Notes under the pieces: model-generated | Told to the model about the DNA's origin: nothing | Database searches by the model: none | Seen by the model: the letters and a program-made list of their open reading frames with translations, nothing else | Shown: positions 1 to 11,744 of the stretch, one piece after another | How the letters are laid out: every line of letters begins with the position of its first letter | Position numbering within the stretch: position 1 is the first letter of the stretch | DNA from: Pterobdella sp. o SKG-2022 | Taxonomy: Eukaryota > Annelida > Clitellata > Hirudinida > Piscicolidae | NCBI GenBank assembly: GCA_964035795.1 | Contig: OZ038320.1 | Span: forward strand, 6,126,549-6,190,548 | DNA: 64,000 nt | Direction of reading: 5' to 3' | Position numbers and translations under genes: made by a program

Positions 1-141
1 ATTCACATACACGAACATTTAAAATTGCATATAGCGCCACGAATCTACATATAAGTACTTATGTACGGAAGCTCATTATCATACTTAATCGCTCTGCACG
101 CTGTATCTCTATTGGTCAGAAGGTCACGTGGCACTTGATGC

Positions 142-178
142 TCCCGTGACGTCATCGCTTTATTGTGACGTCACGGGA
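142..178. promoter_or_regulatory. Perfect inverted repeat carrying two CRE (TGACGTCA) sites
   Basis: Two 13-bp arms (142-154 and 166-178) are exact reverse complements around an 11-bp spacer, and each contains the 8-bp CRE TGACGTCA. A CACGTG E-box lies just upstream (about 125-130) and an ATTGG (inverted CCAAT) near 111. Clustered CRE, E-box and CCAAT motifs are typical of an animal promoter or enhancer; that this is one is inference, because no confident gene start follows. Confidence 0.55.
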
Positions 179-928
179 AAGGTTGAAGAAGGTGTCTTTT
201 TTGTGTGCTGATGTGTTTACATGTTTTGTTTTTGTTTTTGATTTTTTTGAACTTTTTTTTGGCTATGATTCAGTTTCTGTATTTTTGTTTTTTTTGTTTT
301 TTCGTGAAACTGATCTGTTTTTCAATGTTATAGCTGTTTTATACGTATGTATGCATGAAAAAACAATTTCAAATAAATATTGTATGAAAAATTCAATTAT
401 GAATTATGAATTAGAGTACTTAAATTTTGGTATTGCAAAACACTCGGAATCTAGTTCTGCTTCGTTGTCTGTTAAATCTTTATCTTTGTATCTTGTATAT
501 ATATCCCAACTATTATAAAAAATTTTAATTAAAAAATTCCTTGCATCAAAGATAACAACATTTCGGCTCGGCACTTGATGAAGATTTTGTAGTTTTATTG
601 TGTTGAGAGTTGGAAGCGTCGTTAAAGGACCGTACGCTCCATCCTTCAAAAACTCAATGCACAGTTTAAGCTTGGTAATGTACCGCATTATATTATCAAA
701 ACATATATTATTATGTACTCTTCATTATAGATTGTTAAATTATATTTATTTTTTATTAGTGCATTGTATTGACTTTCTTGAATTTATTTGTATTTTACTT
801 CTTTATACTGTACCTATCAAATTTAATTCTACAGTATTTTGTATTAAACTGTACTATATTTTTTGTATTTAATTACACTGTATTGTTTTGTATCAAACTG
901 TACAAGATCGTCTGGTATTGTATCATAT
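179..928. other. Intergenic, no confident gene
   Basis: AT-rich DNA. Around 540-690 there is a slightly GC-richer stretch with a block reading ACATTTCGGCTCGGCACTTG followed by ATGAAGA, similar in style to the GATGAAG / CGAAA motifs seen near Penelope-like element ends. It is too short to call. Open frames here lack homology that I recognise. Confidence 0.4.
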
Positions 929-945
929 CACGTGACATATAAAAA
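929..945 (+). promoter_or_regulatory. E-box plus TATA box
   Basis: CACGTG (929-934) is followed at once by TATAAAAA (938-945) and a GGAGCAG stretch, giving the spacing of a small core promoter. No coding sequence that I recognise lies downstream, so activity is unproven. It could belong to a decayed element. Confidence 0.35.
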
Positions 946-1409
946 GGAGCAGTCCGTTAAAATTTGTTGCATCTCAGATGTTGTACATAACACCGCCATT
1001 CATTATTCATCCCTGCCTTTCACTAGCTGTATGTTGAATTTACTTCCTCAAGTACTTAAAATGTCTTTTATAAGGGGTTTTTGTGTGTCTACAAAGGTTT
1101 TTGCTTGGGTTCTTGGGTGGGAGGGTATGAGGGTGTATGATGGATTGATACTTGTTAGATGGTGAAGTTTTTTATATTTTTTTTGAATCACTTTTTTGAT
1201 CTTATAAACAATTTATGAAAAGTTTAGTTTTTGAAATTGTTATCAACTCAAGATCAAAAATTTAATCCCAAAATGATTTTAAACTAGAACATTTTCTCTG
1301 CATAAATGCATCATAACACTACCAGTTGCAACGATGGTTATCAATCAAGACACCAGAACCAAACCCTTGAAATCATGTTTGTCTTTGAATCAAACTTCAG
1401 ATTCCCAGA

Positions 1410-1680
<271 letters not shown>

Positions 1681-4455
1681 CTTTTGTAAGAAATATATTC
1701 TAAGTTGAAATTTGTCTAAACTCAATTTATTGGAAGTTGTTTCAAAACTTATTTAATTATTCAAATGAAGTTGAAATTATTTTTATAAAATTTTGACGTG
1801 TATAATTTGGGACAAAAAAACGTGGAGTATAATCAAGAGGAAAGACAGCAAGAAAGGCTTTTTAGAGAGATTTTTATATTGTCACGAGAAGGGAAGTGAC
1901 ATTGAAAATAATTATTTGAATTTTCTTGATGACATGTGTTTTTTCTCTTTTTGTTTGAAATCTCAAACATTTGCTTCGTTTTTTATAACAAAGTTTAACT
2001 TTTCGAAATAATAGCTTTTTATGATCTTTGTTTTTGGGCTTTTGACGTTAAATTGCACCGAACTTGGCGTCTGGAATTTAAAGCTGCTTTTATGTTACAA
2101 CCTGAATAACATTAAACTTAGACAGCAAATAAAACAAATTGATATTTTTTTATTATCATTTTAGCTTGGCAGATGATGTTTCTTTTTTGACAATGGTAAT
2201 GCAAACTACCCAAATGTGGAAACGCCGAATCTTGAATTTGATACTTTTAAGTTGGACGTTAGCTGGGGCTGGCAGTCTATAAAAATTTGTCTTCGATTAA
2301 TGGCTGATTTAATAAATTACGCCAAAGTGTCATCAATAATCTAGGCCGACTGCTGCCAATACCGGTTACTGAGACATGTACAGCAGTATAATCTAATATA
2401 ATTAAGAAATATGTACTTCTAATAGGGTTAGCTCAGAGAATTATAACTTAACTGTCAACTCTCCACCAAATGCACTTGATTCCCCTTAAAACAACTCTGT
2501 GAAATTACTCTCAAAGTCTTAGTAATTATTTAGCTTTAATCCAGTATTAAAAAGTCCTTTTACTGATTATTTTGACTGTTGGCATACAATCCCCTTTCTG
2601 TCTCACCATTGCAAGCGTCAACATAACCCCTCTGAGTAGTTTTAAATTGGAGCTGACGAATCATAATTAAAGATTTCAACTCCTAGTTTTAGTTCAGCTT
2701 TCAAAAAATTTAGATTTCAACTATATGAAAAAGGAGCTAATGGTTGGAAATGTAAATTGATGGAAAATTTCAAATAAAACAAAAGTAAAATACTTGTACA
2801 GAGAAAACTATATCAATAATCCTGAAACAAAAATTCCAACCTCGTTTCGAATTCACCGGCTTTTAAAACTCTCAACATAATGAATTGCCTCTTCGTTTGA
2901 TTGTCTCACATACTTCAGTTTAAACTGTGCTGCAGTTTACGTTTTTCACAGACCTATTCAAAACCTTTCGGTTCTGGGAATAAATTTAAATGGCTAAAAA
3001 ATAAAAAATTTACAAACCAAAAGTTGTTTATTACTGAAGTGTTGTACTCATTATTAAAAAATTCTTTGAGATTCACCAGCATTATGAGGTCTCAAAATGA
3101 GTTTCTATCCACGTCACTGCTCCATCTCAGCTTCAGCAAAGCTGGCTTGATAGAAAGGCGTTAAATTGAATTTTTTTAGATTTTGTTGTTTTTTTTTAGT
3201 TGAAGGAACTATTCCCATAGCTTTATTTACCAAAGATACACACTGACGCAACACACTTCATCAAAAACAAAGCTTTTCAAACTGTGTAGTTAGGTCATCA
3301 GGTTTCAAACGAAAAGATAAATATTTCATGGAAATAACGTGTAACTCGATAAGAGAACAAACATTTGAAGCGATGCAGTTTGTTGACTAAACTCTGTGAG
3401 TGGAAGGCACTAATATGGGGGGATAGTGGGGTTTTACGGGTTTCTTGAGATTATTTGGGGGGATTTTGATAGGGGTTTATTGGAGGGTGATATATTGGAA
3501 TGTGGTAACTTCAAGTTTTTTTTATTTTAACCAATATGATTTATGTATTTCTAATTAAGTTTTTTCCAAAAATTTGAAAAATAATCTTTTTTATACTGTT
3601 TTTGGTTATAGAAGTTTTTGAAAGTAAGTTTATTGTTATATCTGTTTTTGTTTTTATTGATTTTTAATAATTTTTTTATTTTTCAAAAATTATTTTTTTA
3701 AAAATAAATTATTTTGCTTTTGAAAAATAATTATTCTTTTGGAAAAATTTTTAATTAAAAGGAGTTTATTTTGCTAAATAAAAGTTTTTTTTGCTGAAAA
3801 ATAGTTTTTTCTTAAAAAAAAGTTCATTTATTCAATTTCAGTAAAGTAATTTTTCTCATGAGTTTTCCACAAATTTTACTAAGTTCTTTAGCTGATATTT
3901 AAAATGGTTTTTTTATAGATTTAACTAATTAGATTTCAAAAAAATTGAATAAAAAAATCAAATTTTATTATTTAAATTTTCATTTTTAACTTTTTAATTC
4001 ATAAAACTAATCAAAATAATTAATATTAAATTATACACCACTCCAAACATTAGCTAGCCAAAGCCAATAAAACTTTGTTTATTCAAACAAAACGAGTGTA
4101 GCATTTGCTAATCATTTCCTCAATATGTAGTCGTTTTAGTTCAATAAAGTTGATCTCTCATATAAAAATGTTCATGCCTTGTATAACAGATTATTTACAC
4201 ACATAACATAAAGTATAGGAAAGCAGTAGTTAGTATAGATATGAAAAATGAAGTATACACAAGATTAAGTAAAACTTAATCTGCTGGTTAGTTTAACTAT
4301 ATGGGTAGATTTATTGGAAGTCTTTTGGATTTCAAATAAATGTAAAAGTGCCCTTATATCTAGCGCATGTTTTTGAAATGCCATACAGTTTAGTTCAATG
4401 TATATTCAATGTAAAATTGTCTTTATTTGAAGCTTTTCAGTATAGTTTAAAAAAA
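1681..4455. other. Intergenic, AT-rich; holds one dispersed repeat copy
   Basis: Apart from the dispersed repeat at 2200-2386 I see no gene. 3415-3500 is G-rich, with runs of four to six G on the plus strand. 3500-4060 is low-complexity A/T. Confidence 0.5.
2200..2386 (-). repeat. Dispersed repeat family R3, copy 1
   Basis: The reverse complement of 2298-2386 (GCTGTACATGTCTCAGTAAC, then GATTATTGATGACAC) matches 23549-23650 and 43553-43645. Copies 1 and 3 stay alignable beyond this, through AGACTGCCA and CAGCTAAC / AAGCTAAC, to about 2200. There is no coding frame. SINE-like in size, but no tRNA-like head is visible. Confidence 0.7.
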
Positions 4456-4575
4456 TTGCTACAAGTTGAATTAAGCAAAAACACACCTTGAAACAGGTGC
4501 TAATTGTTGGCCCAAATCGGAATCGAACCCGATGAAATTTTTAAATAATCAGACCAATTGAATTGTGCGATCTAA
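4456..4575 (-). repeat. tRNA-derived SINE, body A type, degenerate copy
   Basis: On the minus strand it has a decayed tRNA-like head, with a T-arm of the GGGTTCGATTCC type and a GGGCCAAC acceptor side. The shared body follows (TTAGCACCTGTTTCAAGGTG, then a CTTGTAGCAA-like segment). It aligns with the copies at 9833, 28536 and 52771. The head is too mutated to be a tRNA gene. Confidence 0.75.
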
Positions 4576-5244
4576 TTTGAACAGTAAGATCCAATACTAT
4601 ACAATAAGCATAATTACAAACTAAAGTTCTTTCAAAAAACTGTGTTTTCATTATATAAATTGATACCTACCGTCTTATTTATGAAGTTGTTTTTATCTAA
4701 AACTCAATTTTAACCATAATACCAAAAAGTTTGGTTTTCTAATATATGTTATGAAAGTATTAGATATTATTATTCTCATTATTATTTTTATATTTATTAG
4801 AAGCTTTTTAAAACTGGTTTCTTCGTAATTCTATAAAAGACTTAAGTTTAGTTTAAAAAAAAAGATATTAATTCAATTTAAGAAAAAAGTTCATTTTCAG
4901 AAACCTATAGCTTTGGAGAAGTTCATTTTTAAATTTCGTGTTTTTGAGTATTTTTTTTTATTTCTAAGTTTTATAATTATTTTAATTTTTATATATTATT
5001 TCAATAAACCCAAAAAAAATTAAGTAAATTTTAAAATATTTTAATTATCAACATTTTCTATACGATTTTCTATACATTTGTTAAACGAGACTGCTTTGAG
5101 CGACCTTAAAAATTAGCTGGAAGGAACATGTCTCCAATACAGTGCTTTATTCGGAGCTGCCAAAAATTTTCGACGTTTATATTTATATATAATAATGAAA
5201 AGTAAATAAAATTGGTAAATGAAATGCCGATAATAAATAGAAAA

Positions 5245-5470
5245 TGTACTTACTTACTTAGGGCGGCATACAATTATGTCGAGAAATAGTAGGCGCCACG
5301 ACGTCAGCTCAAAAACTCCTGTCTCTCAGTGCTCCAGCCAGATCTTTCTTCTTCATGTGAGAGTCTCTAGCCAGGTTGTCAAAAAATGTCATTGTCGGTA
5401 TTCCTCTACTGACACTACCATGTCTTGGCTCTCAGAGTACTAGATCTGCAACGACTTCGTCACTCCTTCT
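5245..5470 (-). mobile_element. 3' end of a non-LTR retrotransposon with (AAGT)n tail
   Basis: The minus-strand translation reads EPRHGSVSRGIPTMTFFDNL, then a DLAGALRDR segment. This is the conserved C-terminal tail of endonuclease/reverse-transcriptase LINE proteins (EPxHGxRxRGRPxxTF..L..D). It belongs to the same broad family as the element at 51690-52760. At least one in-frame stop is present. The 3' end runs into AAGTAAGTAAGT (plus strand ACTTACTTACTT at 5249-5260), which looks like the element's tail. 5'-truncated and dead. Confidence 0.75.
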
Positions 5471-6255
5471 TATCAATATTGATAGATTTTTTCTAAATGA
5501 TTTATTCGAATTTTGGTATAAAAAAACTCGGCATAAAAATTATAAAAACATTTTTTTTGAAAATAATTTTGAGCAAAAACTTTTCATAACGACTAAGCCA
5601 TCAGATCATCCCAAAATAACGTTTGCCCAAGTGACAGTTGTCACAAGGTGTTATTGGAATTTGAGTTTTTTAAAAATACTTTGTTCTAAACTAATTAACA
5701 ATATATATAATCTTCAAAATCTAATACTCGTGTTAAAATTTACTGTTTTTTTCATATATTTTTTTTTGTATAAATAAAACAATATTCGAGGTTTTTAATA
5801 GCATTAAATGATTTTATAGTCAGCTCATAGTCTTTTGTGGTTTTGATGATTTCATAATTAATATCTCATGGTTATCGATGTGTTGTTTAGGAGCTTAGTG
5901 ATAAATTTTGTACTTTGTTTGAATGACACTTTTTTTAAATTTTTTATTTTCATTTCCATTTATTTCCTTATTTATGGCTCATATGAAGTAGCGCCTGTGA
6001 AACTTAATGGTTTCGATGAGGAGCATGCGTAGAACATGTTCACCCAAAAAAATGAATGTGACAGAAAAAATTAGTTATGAATGAGAATATTTAACCTACA
6101 TCTTTAAAAGTGTGTTAAATAATTTTTAAATTAATATTTAATTAAAAAGGCAATTTACTCTTAATTCATATTAAATTCGATGTGTTTATTATATATTATA
6201 TCACTCTTTCATGCTAAGTTTAAAGTGAAAGAGCCTATCAGTTTTTTGAATTTCC
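5471..6255. other. Intergenic upstream of PUS1
   Basis: AT-rich, with no recognisable gene. It should contain the PUS1 promoter. I see no convincing TATA box close to the start codon. Confidence 0.4.
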
Positions 6256-9200
6256 ATGAATAAATGTTATAAAATATATTCCGTAACTATAGTTTTAAAA
6301 AGATTTCATCAGTCCAACTCAAACCCAAACCAATATAAAAAGTCTTTTTTCAACATAAATGGTTTAGCCTCAACATTCCGAGGGTTCATCTCAAAATTTC
6401 TTAAAATAATGAGTGCTCAAACAAATAAAAAAGAAAACAAGAAATTTTTTAAAAGAAATTGGGAAGATTCAAACGACCAACAACCTAGTGAGAAAAAGTC
6501 CAAAGATAATGTTTATAAAACTTTTTAGCAAAGCTTTATACCAAGCAAATTATTATACTTTGAATAAATTGAGAATTTTATATCTATTACTCATATGGTT
6601 TGGTTTGAATAAAATTATCATTCATTGAAAAACAAAAATCTTTCAAGGATGCATTTACTCGTAAGAAAAAAGTTGCCATGATGTTAGCATACTCTGGGAA
6701 GAACTATTATGGAATGCAAAGGTTATTGAAAATATTTTAGAAAAATAAGTATAATGTAAATCTTTTAAAGGTACTATTGTATTGTGTATTTAGTTTAATT
6801 TAATTTTTTATATAATTTACTGATTAATTTATATAATTACTTCCAAGTTCATCATTTAATTGGATAAATTATAGCACAAAGCTTTTTCACATAAAAATTC
6901 ATTATTTAAAATATAATGCAACTCACTATAATTCATTCCATTAACTTTTAAATAACAATTAACTAACAAACATTTTTTTTCTAACCACCCATTAATGCAA
7001 CATAGGAACCCAGGCTTTCCGACCATAGAGGCATGCCTGTTTGATGCCCTGGTGAAGGCACAAGTGGTGAGACCTGACCAGGTTGAGCATCCAGGGGCCA
7101 AGGTTCAGTTACTATTATTTTATTATTCTCTGGTTAATTGTCTAGTTAGTTGAATAAATGGTTAACTAATTTTTTATTTAGTTAATTATTTTTCAACTAG
7201 TTCGTTGTTCGTTGCTTATGATTAGTGGTTTTTATGCTTGAATGAGCAAAGAATCTTTCATTAAAATGAAATTATTGAACAAATGATGGTTCAAAAAAGA
7301 TTTTTTGACATATATCAATAAATCACAACACATCACATCCTCTACCATTCAAACACTCAAACTGAATATCATGGGGCAATCATATATAAAAAGTAACAGT
7401 AATACTTCTAATTCAGATGGCTTTCCAGAGAGCAGCCAGGACAGACAAGGGTGTGTCAGCTGCTGGCCAAGTTGTCTCTTTTAAGATTAGTTGAATCCTA
7501 TTCATACACTGTATACCTCTATTCAAAACTTAAATTGTTTTTACTATATGTTTTTCTGACATTGTCTAAACTCTTTACTCTTCTAGCATCACTCATTTTA
7601 CTAAAAACACTTGTATTATTCCAACATTAGTCAATAAGCGCTTATAAAATATAATGTTATAGCAGCAGGTCATTGTTCTATACAATCTAACATCACCTTT
7701 TCTCCCCCCCTAACAAATGTTCATAGACGTTGAGGACGCTCTCAATAAGATCAACTCATACCTGCCTGAACACATCAAAGCCTTTGGTTTGTCTTGTATT
7801 TATAGTATTGATTTATAGTGTGGTTTTTTATTCTAATTATAGCATTAATACTAATTAAAATATAATACGTTATTTATATAGTGCCAAAATAGTTTAATTT
7901 AACCAATCATTACGGCACATTTCTAGCCAATCAAAATGCTTAATAGTGAGAATCTTTCAACCAATAGGAACCAAGAGAACCACAAAGTCATTTGACTGCA
8001 AAAACTCATGCTCTTATCGCACCTACTCCTACCTTACACCTTCCTTCGCCTTCACTCCCCAGGACCAGGTCTCAATAATAACAATCCTCATCATCATAAA
8101 TGGTGGACAATAATATTAGTAATAATAATATGAGTAATTGTATTATATAAGAAATGAAACACGACTTTTTTATGTTTATGTATATCAACTGAAAAGCTCA
8201 GTTCACTTCACCAAGTTAAAATCTTGAGCACTGTTTGAATTCCAATAATAATAATAATAATAATAATAACAATATAAGGTTTAAAAATTGATTTTCAGTA
8301 TGTATTAATCCCAACAGGAAGTCACAGAAAACTACAGGATATCAAGTGAGTTTCGTTATTTACGTTTATCAATAGTGTTTTTAACATTTAACACGAATTT
8401 TGAAAACATTCATTACACTGAAATTTTTAAAGGTTGCTTTAATTACATACGGTTTCTTTATGTGTGTTTATACTTGGCTGATAATACTAATGATGTTGAA
8501 AGTGGCGATAATGTCCCTTCATATAACGCCAAAAAAAGCAACTGAGGTGCTTTATAATGATAACGATTAAGAAAATATTAATATTAATCCTGATAATGTT
8601 AAACCACCTTGCCAAGCAAGTAGAACAGTTATGATAGCACTAATATTAATAACATCAGACAGATAAATACCGTTAATTAATTAATTTTAATAATGTTGAA
8701 CCACCACATAACCACATGGCATAACGTTAAGTGACTACCACAGAGGAAGTACTGGAGCAGGTACAGCACTCCTTAACTCTCATGTGTGGCACCAACAACT
8801 TTCACAACTTCACTTCCGGCAAGACCTCATCCGATCCTAGCGCCTTCCGTTATATCCTCGACTTCAAGGTGGCGTTGTTATGGGGGCTTACGTAAGCTTA
8901 TACACTGGAAATATACTGTAGTGTATTAAAACAATAGTAATAATATATAATCATGTCGTGTCTGGAAAGCTATGTCTTTTTATCTGTCTAATCTCCTGCG
9001 ATGAAGCAAAAGACGTTAAACGAGTGATAATAACAATTTATCATTAAAGACTTCTATTATTATCTCTTTCTCCAAGATATCAGAGCCGTTCGTGAAAGGG
9101 TCGTTGGAGTACGTGTTGATCAAGGTAAAGGGTCAGAGTTTTATGCTGCATCAGATACGCAAGATGATTGGTTGGTTTTGGGGGTAGTTGGAACAGTGGT

Positions 9201-10828
9201 GAAAATAAAAATAAAATAACAACAATGCAATTATAAAAAAATGACGATACCCGCTAAATATTTTTGATATATTTAACGTTTGTTACCAAAGTACCATGAA
9301 ATATGTGTTCGATTGTTAACCCCAATTGTTTCTCTGCCCACTTGTTTATATCATTTCTTGCACCCAGGTTTAGCAATGGCCATTAGTCGTGGTTTTGTGG
9401 AGGTGGGTTATATAAAGCAAGCTTGGATGGCAAATAAGGTGACATTAAAAATGCCATAATTTTTTCTATCTTCTGTTTATCAAATGAAAAATTGATCTAT
9501 GCGTTAGCCTACAAATCTAGTAAAAAAATATATATAAATAGGTCATATAACAAAAATTTATATATTTTTTACCGAATAAAAATTATTTAATCAAAATAAT
9601 ATATAAAAATAATGAATGAAAACCACACAGTTAGACATTCCCAAGGCTCCAGGCCTGGGTCTCATGTTGGAGGCAGTGCATTACGATGGTTACGATAAGA
9701 AGTATAGTGGAGATGGGCTGCATGAGTCTATTGATTGGAGTAGTCAACAAGTTAGTGTGGTGTGTTTAGTGGTGGGTGATTAGATGGATACATAATTAGA
9801 TAACTAGGTAAGAAGATAGAGAGGTGGATATATCGGCCCGTATAGCTCAGCAGTAGGGCATTAGACTAATTATCTAAAGTTACCGGGCTCGATCCAGCGT
9901 GGGCCGACAATTAGTACCTGTTCCACAGTATGTTTTCGCTACATTAAATTTGTAGCAAGCGCTTTGATCTATAAGTAAAAGCGTTTTATAAAAATCGCGA
10001 TAAATCACATGAGTAGACCACACAGATTTTCCTATATGAATCTTCCATGACAGGAGGAGATAGATGCCTTCAAGGAGAAGTACATATATTCAGAAATTTA
10101 CCAAACTGAAGAAAACGACAAATCATATCCTTTTTTTTTAACAAAATATTTTCATTACTGATTGAAATTATTAAAACCATACCAATGGGGATGATCCTAA
10201 AATGGTTATCTTGATGATCATTAAAATTTTTATTTTTTTGTTTTATTGATTAAAATTGTATTTATGGAATATTGATAAAATTGGTCGAAATTTGTGCATC
10301 ATTTTTTTCTCCAAACCACGGAGCTTTTTAGTAGTTTGACATTTGACAATGTTAAACCAGCAAATTTTTTGAAATTAAAATTAACTATTCATTAATTTTA
10401 AAATTATTTTTATTTAGTTGCAAGATTTTATCAAGTATAATACCATAGTAATATTTATATATTTTTTTTGTTTATTCATAATATGATTCCTTAACTGTTG
10501 CACGATGTTGAAATGGTTAGACACACTAAATATCCATAGCTATGGCCTCATACTTGGTCATAATGAAAATAGGAGTTACCATAAACAACTAGATACTATG
10601 GAATCAATAGTTAAAGCTGAGGAGACTTCTAGTAAAGAAAACTTCCAGATTGAGAATGAAAAATTAATTTCAAATAATCCTCTTCAAGAAAATTCTACTA
10701 TGAGTAAAGAAGCTTTGTTGGTTGAAGAAGCAAAATTAGAAGAAAAATCTGAAATAAAATCAGAAGATAAACCACAGACAAAAATGCAAAAAGAACTTGA
10801 AGCAAAATTAGAAGAAATACGTCAATAA
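6256..10828 (+). CDS. PUS1: tRNA pseudouridine synthase 1 (PUS1), 13 exons
   Basis: Isomerises uridine to pseudouridine in tRNA, in nucleus and mitochondria. Exons: 6256-6510, 6648-6721, 7006-7102, 7417-7489, 7727-7786, 7968-8068, 8318-8345, 8744-8868, 9077-9170, 9368-9438, 9631-9750, 10054-10124, 10504-10828. All phases agree, giving 497 aa. The catalytic motif [15 protein letters not shown] puts the nucleophilic Asp at residue 152. Other conserved blocks are [40 protein letters not shown] and [12 protein letters not shown]. The first 51 residues contain no Asp or Glu and many Lys, Arg and Ser. This is a likely mitochondrial presequence, with Met52 (6409) as the start of a nuclear form, like the two-isoform arrangement of vertebrate PUS1. 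The last intron is AT-AC (separate entry). AATAAA at 10825-10830 overlaps the stop codon, and a second AATAAA lies near 11041. The C-terminal 80 residues are acidic/lysine-rich and poorly conserved. Which Met starts the longer form is inferred. Confidence 0.95.
9833..9994 (+). repeat. tRNA-Ile-like SINE, body A, in PUS1 intron 11
   Basis: The head reads CGGCCCGTATAGCTCAG, with a GGGCTCGATCC T-arm and a GTGGGCCGA acceptor end. The anticodon-loop position reads CTAATTA. The head resembles tRNA-Ile (GGCCCGTTAGCTCAG), which is my inference for its origin. The body (TTAGTACCTGTTCCACAG, then TTTGTAGCAAGCGCTTTG) ends in a GCGTTTTATAAA tail, similar to CR1/L2-type LINE 3' ends. Confidence 0.85.
10125..10503 (+). 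other. U12-type AT-AC intron of PUS1
   Basis: The 5' splice site is ATATCCTTTT (10125-10134), the branch motif is TTCCTTAAC (10487-10495) and the 3' end is AC (10502-10503). These are the minor-spliceosome consensus elements, and the branch A lies about 9-10 nt from the 3' end. Excision joins residues ENDKS to MLKWLDTL, matching the conserved PUS1 junction in animals. No GT-AG alternative gives that join. Confidence 0.92.
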
Positions 10829-11744
10829 AGCAAACAAAACTTAAAATGGTCTAGCAAAATTCATTGTTTATTCTTAAAATGAGCACTGTTAAGTATTTTA
10901 TTATTTCGTTTAGTATTTTTGTTGGATAAAATTTCCGCCAAAGGGAATTAGTTTCTATGCCTACACCGATGAAATCAATGTTACTAGCTTTTCAGTTTAG
11001 AATATCGAACACAAAACAAAAACGATGGAAAATATCTAAATAAAGGTAATCTCCTGGTGTTATTGTTCGTTAAGTTGATTTTATTTTCGAAAGATCACGG
11101 TAAAATTTATTTCACCTTTAAATCTAATGTAAGCTCTTATTGCCAGTACGAGAAATCTTTAACTACAATTTTGAAACCTCTTGCCATATGTGAACTACCC
11201 AAAAAATAACTAACTTTTTCACCAGAAAACGATCCTTTTGCCTACTATATTACAAAATCGTTGAAAAATTCATTAGAATAATACGTTATACTGATAAGGG
11301 TTCCATATGTTACTTGATTATTTAAAGTAAAGTTTTACCAATAACTGTTAATTATTTTTTGGTCTTCCAGTTAAGCCGAGTTTTTTTATGAGGAATTCTA
11401 AAATAATCATAGTTGTATCTTATCAGACCCAGTGTTTAACTACGGAATAGGTTGCTTGTTAAAAATATTCATAGAAATATTCAATGCGTTATAAAAAAAA
11501 ATTGATTTATTATGAATTTGTATACAACTATACTCTTCATCGAAATTGTTGACTACTTATAAGCTTAGATAGACCACCAGACATCCGTCTATTTAGATTT
11601 GTTTTCGGAGATTAAAAAAATATTTCAAAATAAAATTAACACTAAAATATTTGAAAAATTTATTAAATTTGGTTATATATTAAAAATGCATACAAATGAT
11701 TTGGTTTTTCAAAGTTGATATCTTGAAGTCATAATTATTTTTAA
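10829..11744. other. Intergenic between PUS1 and PIP4K2
   Basis: AT-rich, with no coding signal that I recognise. It must hold the PUS1 3' UTR and the PIP4K2 promoter/5' UTR. Confidence 0.5.

Noticed and set aside
3415..3500. G-quadruplex in intergenic DNA
   Set aside because: G runs are present, but one loop is near 20 nt and nothing functional is nearby.
6856..7101. Minus-strand 81-codon frame
   Set aside because: It is antisense to PUS1 exon 3.
9833..9910. Functional tRNA gene
   Set aside because: The cloverleaf is imperfect, the same head recurs with a shared SINE body, and several copies have lost arms.
10505..10828. A stand-alone small protein starting at ATG 10505
   Set aside because: This ATG is an internal PUS1 codon directly after the AT-AC intron; the upstream residues join it in frame.
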